This document shows positions 27,700 through 37,083 of a DNA stretch of 64,000 bases, piece after piece (the stretch's first letter is position 1; every line of letters begins with the position of its first letter). The stretch comes from Eutreptiella sp. 'Long Island Sound 2002' (taxonomy: Eukaryota; Euglenozoa; Euglenophyceae; Eutreptiales; Eutreptiaceae): positions 33,842,397 to 33,906,396 of the forward strand of contig OZ038401.1 in the NCBI GenBank assembly GCA_964036045.1, written 5' to 3'. The translations under genes were made by a program, and so were the position numbers. The notes below the pieces were generated by a model. The model did no database searches. It was not told the DNA's origin and was given only the letters and a program-made list of their open reading frames with translations.

Positions 27700-29312
27700 A
27701 TCGCCTCTTGTGCGCACGTGCAATAGCACAGGCTTCCTCCGGGGGGGGGGGGGGGGGGGCTTGGGGCTTAAAAAGGTCATGCGACGTCGGTTTAAAGTGG
27801 TAGATGGAGTTGAATTATTCGAGGTGCATAAAGGAGAGTGGGTCCGATCACATTCCGCCTCAGTGGGACCCTGCAAGACCTGCAAGGGGCACGGGCTCAT
27901 CGAGCGGCACTGGGTGTGGAATTGCCCGCGGCTGGAGTGGCGGGATCTCGCGGGCCGGCCATTGGACACATCAAAAATGCTACAACGACTGGACTGCTTC
28001 GCGGGGAGGGGCTCCGCGTTCGCGCAAACCCATATGGCTTTCCAGGGCATCATCGTTTGGCCGGCGATGGTGGACACATGGCAGATCCTGGGCGAGACCG
28101 ACCCCACGGAGTGCCCATCAGCGTGCCTTGTATCGACTTGGAGACCAGACGGACGTACGCCAGCCACTTACGGCGATTTGCCTAGTTCGGGGGCTCTGTC
28201 CCGGCGACCAACATGCAGACATTGGCTGAAAAGGTCCTCCTCTCCATGTTTGCCCGGGGCCAGAAAGCCGGAGCAGCTAGGGGTTGTATTTCAGCACTCA
28301 AGGCGGTGGCCACTCTGGGCTGGCTGGATCCCACAATTACGGTGGGACAGGTTGTGGCGCCTATCTAAAGCATCAGTGGATTCCCCGGGAGACCGCCTGT
28401 TTGGAGGACCTCACCTCCTCCAACTCATGGGTGAAGCCTGCTCCAGGGCGGGGGAATGGAAGATCTATGCGACAGCGGTTCTGTCATTCGCTACCCTGTG
28501 TAGGGTGGGAGAAATCTCATCTCTACGGCGATCTAACATCTCCAAAACGGGTATCACGTTCCAAGGGATCAAGCGGGACCAACGTCAAGTCACACGCCGT
28601 CTTGGGCCCTACGCTCAGGCATGGGCCTCGTGGTTACGCCGTATCGCGCCGGGAGAGGCCCACGTTCGAGCAGCCGTCCTCGAAATGGGTATGGCCCAGC
28701 TCTTGCAATGGTCAGAAAGGTGTGCGGCGAGATGGCACTCCTGGCGAAAGAGTAGGGGCCACATACCTCAGGTGGCTCGGGTTGCCTTGGCGACACCTCT
28801 TGTGGTGGGGAAGATGGCACAGCATCAAAGTCGCGCACCTGTATGCGTCTCCCCCCAACGATTTCGAATGCCTGCAGGTGGCGAGATTGCCTTGGCCAGC
28901 CGATGAAGGCATTCGATGGCGAAAAACGTATGTCCGGGACTTATGGCCGCCCGGTATCACCGAACTCTTTGAGACCGCAACAGGTGAACGAGTGCTCCAG
29001 GATGGAGTCAAACGTCCAAGGTTGGGCCCAGGCGCGGGCCGTGGAGGCCCCAGTGGAGGTCCCCGGGAGTCCGAAAGTGGTGGAAAACCTGGTGGAGCAC
29101 GACAACCGAAAGCGCAGAAGCGGGACTCCTCCGCAAAGACCACGGTTTCATTACCAAGAGCGAGGAACCACAATATGCCTGAATTGCGTTTTGCTTTGTT
29201 CGTAAAACATTCAAATAGATGCTCCATCGCAATGCTCATGATGTACTTGCATGCGGAGTACCATGTTGTGTCACGGGGAAGGTGTAGGGCAGGAGACTCA
29301 TGCTTCTCCTAG
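27700..29312 (+). pseudogene. CCHC finger plus tyrosine recombinase downstream of the FRDN RT
   Basis: After the G20-class run at 27738-27757, frame 2 (27710-28906) gives a zinc-finger-like CKTCKGHGLIERHWVWNC. The recombinase N-terminal domain is in frame 3 at about 28113-28365 (ETRRTYASHLRRFA, one TAG, then ISALKAVATLGWLDPTITV). The catalytic half returns in frame 2 (YATAVLSFATLCRVGEISSL with the catalytic Arg; GIKRDQRQ with the Lys) and ends in frame 3 (RVGATYLRWLGLPWRHLLWW, GRWHSIKVAHLYAS with the candidate Tyr). The His of HxxR is not evident (TPGERVG). The Arg-Tyr layout matches the YR of element 2. Three frames are needed, so this copy is decayed or mis-assembled. Confidence 0.65.
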
Positions 29313-29544
29313 CCACGGCCCTAACGGAGTACTGTAAGTGGTGCGCGTGCGGTGCGCGTATTGGGGTGATTACGTACCCACGTATTTGAGTGAAGTGCAT
29401 GTGTTTCCAAGTCGCAAAAGGTATTACCATTGCACATACTGCACTGTTTCCCCTTACAGTTTCACCCATGTCTCTTTCATGGGGAATGTCATTCACACAG
29501 TGCCACGCAATGCAAAGTTTTGTATGTCGGGAACTACTTGAACC
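29313..29544. other. spacer with GTGCGCGTGCGGTGCGCG-type motif
   Basis: GTGCGCGTGCGGTGCGCGTA at 29341 resembles GTGCGCGTGCAGTGCGGGTA at 49846 and the GCGCGCGGTGTGCGCGCGGT stretch at 50435. No coding sequence. Confidence 0.5.
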
Positions 29545-30275
29545 CTAGCTTTGGCCCTTTCACAAGTTTGTTGTTCCATCACAGGTTTTTTTATGCTTCT
29601 CGTTCATTGAGGATGTGGCACATTGGACATACCATCCATTTTCATCCATTTCAACCATTTCAGCCTATTTTCACCCGGTTTTGCTGCACGTTCTTTGATA
29701 TAGGTGGATGCTGGATTATGATGATGGGGAATCCCTTGTTTGTACTCAAACCATTGTTTGCCTTCTCTTTCTTAGGCAGTTTTGTGACACCCAGTCTGAG
29801 TTACATGACTTATCCTGTATTGGTGCAGCGTGTTCCTACACTCTTGGCAAACACTGGGTGTCTTGCACATTCACAATGCAACACATGTTGTTACACACTC
29901 CTAGGCAGATTTCAACCTTCATGACCACCGCCTTGCTATCTCTTGCGGACAACGTCCATTGCGGATTCTCTTTATGAACCAGCACTTGAACCCTGCAACC
30001 GCGCTCTCGGATCATGGCGAATCACTAGCACAGCTTATTAGTAACGGTCTGCACACATAGGGCTGCTACAACTTGGGCCCCAATTGGGTCAAGGCAGAAA
30101 GTCTTCCATCTTCCAACACACTCAGGCAACAGCAGGTTGCGCTTGGCCATGGCCACCAACCGGCAGGGATATGAAGAACCTTGTGACGCCTGCATAAATG
30201 CAAGGTGGTTTCCACCCTTCCTCCTTGGCTGGGTTTCATTGCCTGGGCAATGCACGCAGCGCCCACGCCGTGCCC
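29545..30275. repeat. dispersed repeat, copy split by an insertion
   Basis: The left half (29545-29690) and right half (30055-30275) correspond to contiguous sequence at 19585-19950. The intervening ~365 bases contain a terminal fragment of the YR element 2 family. Confidence 0.8.
29735..29870 (+). mobile_element. solo terminal fragment of the YR element 2 family
   Basis: CCCTTGTTTGTACTCAAACC and GGCAGTTTTGTGACAC correspond to the 52-base direct repeat. CACCCAGTCTGAGTTACATG ... GTGTTCCTAC ... TTGGCAAAC corresponds to 11447-11510 of element 2. In element 2 the second block precedes the first, whereas here the order is reversed. This is what a recombined end junction (right end joined to left end, as in a circle or tandem) would give. 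Confidence 0.6.
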
Positions 30276-30985
30276 GGGCCGTCGATAAACATGCCCATGG
30301 CTTCTTGTAGGCATCACTGTCACCTACATGTGATCAAATGGTGATATCAAAGGGTGCCTTCCATCGTCATCTCCGCATCCGAGTGTGGGCAGTACGTGAG
30401 CATGGAATAACCAAGGAACCAAGGAATATACTTTGTTCCAACGCGTTACACTGTGCGCACGGTGCAAGTACCCCCCCCCCCCCCCAAACCCAGCCGCAGT
30501 ATGGACTCAGCACTGTGTAAGCCATGGTGGTAGCATTGCATGCCAGTCGATTCGTCCAAGTACTTACAAAGCACATGTAAATCTGAGTCAACGGCTGTGT
30601 AAATTTGTCCTTGGCACCAGTGATGGATCTAATTTGTGCGCCACTCAGGGGGTGGGGGTGGGGGGGGGGGGGTAGTGAATTGTGACATGTCACAAAAAAT
30701 ACAATAGGCCACAGTGGGAAAACATATTCTGAAAATATTGTGACACCCAAAAGGCTCTGCGGTACTTCCTGAGGGCAGTGGTATTTCCTGAGGGCATGTG
30801 GGCAGGTTGCTGAATAGTTGTGTCTGTGCTTCTGACCTTGCTTCTGACCTTGCTGTTTTTTGTGACATTCATCCATCCATTGCATGCACAGCATAGAGAT
30901 GAGACGCGGTGTCAACTGACACTGTGTTCTCTGTAGGCTCTGAAGACTGCCGATTTGTCTGCTGCATCCTTCCGACAGCCTTTGT
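30276..30985. other. region without a supported gene
   Basis: Only short frames. It contains a C16 run near 30470-30486 and a G15-class run near 30659-30673. Confidence 0.4.
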
Positions 30986-30997
30986 CACAGTTCGGTC

Positions 30998-32545
30998 ATG
31001 GGTCGAAAGAAAGTGGAATGTCAGTGTGATCTGCCGTGTGTTTCTGCCGCGGCATGTCGACAGAAAAGGAGCCGTGCAGCCCGTCGCGCCACAGCAATTG
31101 CTCTGGCTGTGGGCGCTGTGGGTGTTGCTCTGGTGGGTGCTGCTGCTGTTGTTGCGGGTGCAGCTGCTCTGGCCGCCGGGTCCAGACTGCAGACGCCTGT
31201 CAAGCGGCCTGCACCACCGACACAAATGGCACCTCCTCGGAAAGCAACAAAACAGAGGAGCCTGTTTGAAACACTGCAGTCACCGGAACCACAGGCTCCT
31301 CCGACAGTGAAGGTGCAGGATGTTGCGTCTGCTGTGCTCTGGTTCCGCGGTCACAGTGCATTTGAGGGCGACGCACTTGCCACAGCGTGGAACAGTGCCC
31401 AGAAGGCTGCGGCCGTGACGGTGAAGGAGTACCCACGTGCGGTCTGCGTGGAGCTGCATGACAGATATGTTGAACAGTCGAAAGCCAAGCCTCCTGTGAA
31501 GCCCCACCTAACCAGTGAGTTAAAGAAATTTTCAATCATTTTGGGGAAGTCACTGGCACCAATGCCGTCTGAAGGGACTGCGCGTGGATTTCTCGGTCCT
31601 GTGCCAAGCTTGCAAGTGTTGTGTGCCAAAGCTGTGCTTCCTGAGGTTAAATTCACTGATGTGGTCCAGGCTGTGCTGCATTTTGCTACCTGTGATCTCA
31701 ATGATGCTCGTGCAGCCGCTAAAGAGCTTCGTGCTGCACACAGCATCAGCCGGGTGCACTGCTTCTGTGCTGTGGCTCGCGTGCAAGCGCATTATGAGTT
31801 GCCGCCTGTTGTGCCACTTTCTGAGTGTCTATTTTTTTTTTCGATGCCTTTCTTTGCCATGCCTGCCCGGCCTAATGGCCCTGCATTGTTGCTGTCGCAA
31901 ACACCACACGAGGGTTACCCCCCCAGAGGTCACGGCGATCGACTCTTCTTCGACAACAGCCTACTCGTCGCCTTCCGCCCCGTGTTCACAATAACGGATT
32001 TCCTACTGCCATCATCAACTGCGATCAAATTTCAACTCAAACACTCCCTGTACCAACTTTTCTTGCCCCTGGATCATTACATTTTTTGGAGACTCGCTGT
32101 TACGGCCTCCCCAGACGAACTGTACGACATGATGGCAGATGCAAGCGACGTCCAACATGAACGCCCACCTCAGGACGAACAAGCAAACCACTTGGAAATG
32201 TCCACGGACAGCGCCTGCAGCGAAAGCCTACTCATGTTCCACCGGAATTGTGAGAATAGATCTATTGATTTCTGCATGGGAAAGCACGAAGAAATGAAAA
32301 GGGACCTCCAACCCATATGGATCATTATGGCATTCGCCGGGGTGCAGAAAATCGGTTTCCACCACTACCACATGGGTATAGTGCTGCTCCCGAAAGAGTA
32401 CAAAGGCTACATGTTCCAAGAAGCCCTAGCACAGTGCGCCTTTCGACACTTCCACCCAATCCTGGAGGCACAAAATCATTCCTTTCGCGACGACGAGTCA
32501 CTGCCCCCACTGGAAGACACAGAGGAAATGGATTTCGAATACTAA
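30998..32545 (+). CDS. hypothetical protein: composite ORF upstream of the LINE
   Basis: A 515-residue ORF with two different halves. Residues 1-275 carry an Ala/Val-rich hydrophobic stretch (residues 31-60, AIALAVGAVGVALVGAAAVV), a basic segment (RPAPPTQMAPPRKATKQRSL) and helical sequence (LHDRYVEQSKAKPPVKPHLT), possibly host or hAT-related. After about residue 280 (31836, at a T-run) the composition changes to LINE-like (FRPVFTITDFLLPSSTAIKF, WIIMAFAGVQKIGFHHYHMG) with an acidic end. I read it as a junction between target sequence and the 5' part of the LINE that happens to stay open. No family recognised. The start codon ATGGGTCGAAAGAAAG is plausible. Confidence 0.4.
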   Translation: MGRKKVECQCDLPCVSAAACRQKRSRAARRATAIALAVGAVGVALVGAAAVVAGAAALAAGSRLQTPVKRPAPPTQMAPPRKATKQRSLFETLQSPEPQAPPTVKVQDVASAVLWFRGHSAFEGDALATAWNSAQKAAAVTVKEYPRAVCVELHDRYVEQSKAKPPVKPHLTSELKKFSIILGKSLAPMPSEGTARGFLGPVPSLQVLCAKAVLPEVKFTDVVQAVLHFATCDLNDARAAAKELRAAHSISRVHCFCAVARVQAHYELPPVVPLSECLFFFSMPFFAMPARPNGPALLLSQTPHEGYPPRGHGDRLFFDNSLLVAFRPVFTITDFLLPSSTAIKFQLKHSLYQLFLPLDHYIFWRLAVTASPDELYDMMADASDVQHERPPQDEQANHLEMSTDSACSESLLMFHRNCENRSIDFCMGKHEEMKRDLQPIWIIMAFAGVQKIGFHHYHMGIVLLPKEYKGYMFQEALAQCAFRHFHPILEAQNHSFRDDESLPPLEDTEEMDFEY

Positions 32546-32777
32546 AAGGCTCATGTCTGGTACTGATGGCAGGTCGAATCCATCAACTCCTCAAAGGGCT
32601 CACCTCAGGAAGCCCAGACACCTCCCTCCTTCTTCCTCACACCCCTCGATAGAGCTGCCTCAGCAGCCACCAAGCAACAGCAAGGGACGGTCAATATCGA
32701 CACCACCGCCCCTCGCGACACGCTTCTGCCCACCCCAGACCGGAGAACCGAATGCAGCGGCCCTCCCGAAAACGCGA

Positions 32778-32828
32778 AGTCCAATTCGGCTCCGTGCCAG
32801 TGGTTGCTCTGCGGCACGGAGACATTGG
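32778..32828 (+). repeat. 51-base motif repeated at the LINE 3' end
   Basis: AAGTCCAATTCGGCTCCGTG CCAGTGGTTGCTCTGCGGCA recurs with few changes at 39807-39860 (AAGTCCAATTTGGCTCCGGT ...). One copy precedes ORF1 and one follows ORF2. Confidence 0.8.
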
Positions 32829-32881
32829 CACCGCTTTCTTTCACTTTGCTGCATCAGCTATTTGCTTTCTATTGCCAATCA

Positions 32882-34411
32882 ATGTCCCACAGCCGAATGA
32901 GTGCACGGGACTTCATCCGCGCTAATGCCACACCCAATGACGAACCGCTCATGACATACGAATCAGAGCAAATTTGCGCCTACGCCGACTTGGAAAATGC
33001 AGATTTCATTCTACAGTCTAAAAGATACATCCACAGTGGTTTGGACCCGAGCACGCCCTCCAGGCTGCTGAATTCCGCCCAAAAACTGGACTCAGTGGAA
33101 AAAGCTACAGGGGTATTCAAAGGAGAAAAGCCGTACATTGTCATTGCAACAGAGCTCATCAACTTGGACGACGCCATCACACCAGGTGAGCACCTGATTC
33201 GCATGCTGCCCACCCTTGGAACGCTAGCGTACGTGGTGTTTGATCTCGAACCAAAGCAACTAGTATATGATGGTTTGAAGCTAGCAGAGAAGCTGCCCTG
33301 GAATCTGGACAGGATACTTCTCACCGGCAGAAAAATCAGCTCCGTCGCCACGGGATTAAACAAGCAATGGTTTGCATGGATCCTATTCTCCACACACATC
33401 AGCAGGCACTCTAACCGACAACCCCGCTTCAAGTCACTGGGACTACAAACGCCAGGCAGAAGCCCAAACGATCAGCTTTTCCAAGAACCAGAAATGCCGG
33501 AAGATCTCTATGCAATTCGCGCACATAAGTCGTGGATTGAGTCGGCGTATGATTTGCTCAAACTCAACAAGCACACCGCCTGTGAAAGTTCTGGGAAAGA
33601 TGGAAAAGACACACGCCTCTTCTTCGCCAACGTGGACTCTATGATACTGAATGAGGTAGTGGACAAGTTCGGATCGCAGCCACACTTTGCAATAATGTCC
33701 ATTCCATGGCTGGAGGCTGATGATTTGGGGAAAATGCACCAGGTATTGGAAATCTTTACCACCAAGGACAAACGTAAACAACTGGGTCCACATCTGTTTG
33801 CCACTATAATTGCTCCCTTCTGGGAAGATGGTTCCTGCCTCAAACCAGACTCCGGTATCATGCTGCAGTACCTCAATGCCTCAAAGCTGCGCATGGGTGT
33901 TACCACCGGCATGAAGAAAAAAGTGTGTGCGCAACTCAAATCATTTGAGAAGGCGGGTATCACTCTGAAGGAAGAACTGACTGGAGATCTGCTGAATGGG
34001 TATGACTCTGACGGAACAAGCTCCACAGTCACTGCCTCATGGTCGACAATAGCCACGGTGTATCTGATCGGGGTACCCGCCTATTGGAGGGAGATCCAGG
34101 TCAAGGAAGTTCTAGGCGGCAAGCACAAGCAAGAAATGGTGCTGCACAGGTCTGCATTTAACGCCGGTGAGATGCACCTAGCCACTTGGAGAATTCAAAC
34201 ACCAACGGCAGATGATCTTATCGGAACCGTGTTCAAAACCAAGGACGGCCGCAGGCACCTGACGGTTATCAGCAACGAGGATTTCCAGTCCAAAAAACGC
34301 ATGGCCCGAGGGAAGTCGGCAGCGGCGGCTAGAACACCACAGCAGCAACCCAACACAACCACAGTGAGTATCTCCTTTGCTAAGCGGAAAAGGGATGAGC
34401 CAGGAAAATGA
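32882..34411 (+). CDS. LINE ORF1 protein
   Basis: The open frame extends from 32804. The first ATG is at 32882 (MSHSRMSARDFIRANATPND), giving about 509 residues. No RRM, zinc knuckle or esterase motif is recognisable. The middle has alternating hydrophobic strands (PYIVIATELINLDD, HFAIMSIPWLEADDLGK). The C-terminus is basic and Gln/Thr-rich (KRMARGKSAAAARTPQQQPN) and ends KRKRDEPGK, a likely nuclear localisation signal. Position directly before the endonuclease-RT ORF identifies it as ORF1, whose usual role is RNA binding in the LINE particle. Its TGA overlaps the ORF2 ATG, suggesting coupled reinitiation. Intact in this copy. Confidence 0.7.
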   Translation: MSHSRMSARDFIRANATPNDEPLMTYESEQICAYADLENADFILQSKRYIHSGLDPSTPSRLLNSAQKLDSVEKATGVFKGEKPYIVIATELINLDDAITPGEHLIRMLPTLGTLAYVVFDLEPKQLVYDGLKLAEKLPWNLDRILLTGRKISSVATGLNKQWFAWILFSTHISRHSNRQPRFKSLGLQTPGRSPNDQLFQEPEMPEDLYAIRAHKSWIESAYDLLKLNKHTACESSGKDGKDTRLFFANVDSMILNEVVDKFGSQPHFAIMSIPWLEADDLGKMHQVLEIFTTKDKRKQLGPHLFATIIAPFWEDGSCLKPDSGIMLQYLNASKLRMGVTTGMKKKVCAQLKSFEKAGITLKEELTGDLLNGYDSDGTSSTVTASWSTIATVYLIGVPAYWREIQVKEVLGGKHKQEMVLHRSAFNAGEMHLATWRIQTPTADDLIGTVFKTKDGRRHLTVISNEDFQSKKRMARGKSAAAARTPQQQPNTTTVSISFAKRKRDEPGK

Positions 34412-37083
34412 ATCCGACCCAACAAACTGCTCCCTTGAATAAGATAAAACTGCTCCCACCTGCATCAAAAACACGCCTTGCGGTGTTCAATGCCAATGGA
34501 ATCTGCGCAGAAGTAACCCCTTCTGGTCAACGGAAGCGACGCGTGGACTTCATCACAAAATTCTTAGTACAAAAAGAGGTCTCCGTCATGGGGATACTGG
34601 AGCACCACCTCAGTACGCCCGAAGATCTGATCCGTTTGCAGGAACACTTCAAAGCTTTCAACTTTCATTTTTATGCTCAACTCTCCCCACAGGGAAGAGG
34701 TGGTGCAAGCGTTGCCTTCAGGCAGGACTGGTCCATGCCATCACCCCCAGAGCCCATCCCCATCCCTACACACCCTGAGCTGCAGTCAAGAATGATGTTG
34801 GTTAAGTTACTTTCCCCCTTCGGGGCCTGCTACCTGATTTTGGTGGCCCACTTCCACCATGAGGCCAAATTGAGGCAAGCGCAATGGACAGCCCTACATC
34901 AATTCTTTGTCCACAGACAGGACAGGATTATACTATTGGCAGACCATAATTCTTTCATCCTGCCCCACAGAGATGTAGCCTGCCCCCCACAATCCATTGA
35001 TTCTGAGGTGACTGCAGCTAGAACAGTCGAGACCCAATTCCTAGCCACCAATGAACTGATGGACGCCTATCCATTTGTGCATGAAGCCAAATCGGTGTCG
35101 TCACATTTGGAAGGATGGACTTGGGGCTTCCCTGCGGCAACACCAAACAAACCACCAGCCGGGAAAAAGCGCAAACACAGTCACACGACACAAGACGCAC
35201 CACAAGTAAAACCACCCCCAAAACAGCACAGGACCACGGCGACGCCACCAGCCAACCACACACACGGCACAACAATAAAGGACCGCAGAAGGCGAATTGA
35301 CAGAATCCACTTCCCGACAGAACTCTCTGAGTATGTTACAGGATGCTATCCTCTATTCTTAGGCGCCTCCGACCACAAATGTGTCTTAATGACGATGGAC
35401 CCACCACCGCAATCAAACACTGCAAAGCGCACCCGCTGCCCGACAAATTTTTTGCATAATCAAGAACTGGTCGACACACTGAAAGCAGAGGTGATGGGGC
35501 TACGCTCAGAGGGCTTCTGTTGGTGGGAGGACGCACAACACATCATCATGCGCACAGCCATCGACTACGAGAAGCATCACAACCCCTCGGGTTTCACCAA
35601 CATACAGGCACTCGTCATGGAGTGCTCCACTACACATATCTCACCACTGGCATGGGATCATCTGAACGACCTGGGCTGCCACCCACCAGACCCATCCTCT
35701 GCCTATTCTATGTTGGTGATGTTACAGGCTCAGTCAGAGGGTGAACAGGCCAGGGAACAGGTACAGCGACAGCTGAAAGAAAGTCTTGACACAGCCAACA
35801 CGGCAAAGGATAAGTCAAGAGAGCTTTGGAGACTCCTCCAACAACTCAAAATAAAACGAAAGCTCTCATGCTTGCGGACAACCACCGGCCAGTCCTTACA
35901 CTCGGCTGACGCAATCGCCCACGAAATCACCAGCAAACTGAAGTCTACCATGCAGGCCACTGGTGCCTCTGAGGATGCATGCCGGCAATATCTGCACCCC
36001 TTCTTTCATGGCAAAAACACACAGTCACTATTCCGCATGCTCACGAAACCGATAGATCTAGACCTGATTCAGGCAGCCCTATTGTCTTTGCATCCCACGT
36101 CTTCCCCAGGAGAAGACGGTTTTACGGCACAAGTGTACCGTTCCTTTCCGCATGAATTTGCGCCTGTCATGTTGCGCATTGTCACACAATTTTTGGTTGA
36201 TGGCACACTGCCGCAGCAGTGGACCACAGCACTACTCAATCCCATCCCCAAGGGCTCAAGTGTGCCCACAGCAGGTGATTTACGACCGCTAGTACTCCAG
36301 AATGTGGCACTGAAATGGTTGGCAGCATCTATCTCTTTGCATCTCAAAGACCTCATCATCTATTTAACCCCTCTTGAGCAAAAGGGCTTTATTCGCGGTA
36401 GATACATGTTTGATCATTTGTATGAATCTTTCGGTTCCTGGAGGCACTACCCAGAAGCAGCCTTTCTCCCCATAGACTTTTCCAAAGCTTTTGACAGCGT
36501 TACGCACACATATTGCTCTGTCTTCTTTCAAATGATGGGACTGCCACAGGGATATGTTCCTGCGCTGCTTCATCTGTTTCAAGCGCCAATCAAACTCCTC
36601 CTACCACAAGGAATCATGCATCTGCATGGATATTCCCCCACCTCAGGAGTCAGGCAGGGTTGCCCTCTCTCACCCATCTTGTTCTCGATGCTCATTTCAC
36701 CAATAATTGCCCATTTGCGCTCACTGAACCACGACATCCGCTCACTTCTGTATGCAGACGATTTACTGATTATTCTACCCTTTCCCCAGCATCTCTGTGT
36801 GAAATTGATTCATGGAGTTCTGCACGAGCTTGCCCTCTTCACCAGGATCACGGGGCTCAGGGTCAATTTCGACAAGTCGGCAATTCTGTTGAAAGGAACA
36901 TGGAGCTTGCATCACAAATCACTCATCAACTCTCTCCCGATTGCCATCAAACCATCCGCTAAATACCTTGGGGTACTGTTAGGCAATGCGACACCCGAAG
37001 AGTCATTTGCTCCGGCACTGCAGAAGGCTCTCCACCGAGCGGTGCGCATGCAAGAATGGGGAGTGACACTTCCTAACGCATAG
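34408..37083 (+). CDS. LINE ORF2, endonuclease and reverse transcriptase part
   Basis: 891 residues. An APE-type endonuclease is at residues ~25-330: LAVFNANGICAEV, GILEHHLSTPED (catalytic Glu), AQLSPQGRGGASVAFRQDW, ILLADHNSF (Asp, Asn), RRRIDRIHFP and GASDHKCVLMTMD (terminal Ser-Asp-His). A linker holding a basic low-complexity insert (residues ~250-290) interrupts it. RT is at residues ~560-860: SSPGEDGFTAQVYRSF, NPIPKGSSVP, LRPLVLQNVALKWLA, LPIDFSKAFDSV (motif A), GVRQGCPLSPILFSML (motif B), LLYADDLLIIL (motif C, residue ~782), TGLRVNFDKSAIL. It performs target-primed reverse transcription. The frame ends at a TAG (37081), while the protein clearly continues in another frame (IELLKQWVLPVLTVPARV). 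Confidence 0.9.
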   Translation: MNPTQQTAPLNKIKLLPPASKTRLAVFNANGICAEVTPSGQRKRRVDFITKFLVQKEVSVMGILEHHLSTPEDLIRLQEHFKAFNFHFYAQLSPQGRGGASVAFRQDWSMPSPPEPIPIPTHPELQSRMMLVKLLSPFGACYLILVAHFHHEAKLRQAQWTALHQFFVHRQDRIILLADHNSFILPHRDVACPPQSIDSEVTAARTVETQFLATNELMDAYPFVHEAKSVSSHLEGWTWGFPAATPNKPPAGKKRKHSHTTQDAPQVKPPPKQHRTTATPPANHTHGTTIKDRRRRIDRIHFPTELSEYVTGCYPLFLGASDHKCVLMTMDPPPQSNTAKRTRCPTNFLHNQELVDTLKAEVMGLRSEGFCWWEDAQHIIMRTAIDYEKHHNPSGFTNIQALVMECSTTHISPLAWDHLNDLGCHPPDPSSAYSMLVMLQAQSEGEQAREQVQRQLKESLDTANTAKDKSRELWRLLQQLKIKRKLSCLRTTTGQSLHSADAIAHEITSKLKSTMQATGASEDACRQYLHPFFHGKNTQSLFRMLTKPIDLDLIQAALLSLHPTSSPGEDGFTAQVYRSFPHEFAPVMLRIVTQFLVDGTLPQQWTTALLNPIPKGSSVPTAGDLRPLVLQNVALKWLAASISLHLKDLIIYLTPLEQKGFIRGRYMFDHLYESFGSWRHYPEAAFLPIDFSKAFDSVTHTYCSVFFQMMGLPQGYVPALLHLFQAPIKLLLPQGIMHLHGYSPTSGVRQGCPLSPILFSMLISPIIAHLRSLNHDIRSLLYADDLLIILPFPQHLCVKLIHGVLHELALFTRITGLRVNFDKSAILLKGTWSLHHKSLINSLPIAIKPSAKYLGVLLGNATPEESFAPALQKALHRAVRMQEWGVTLPNA

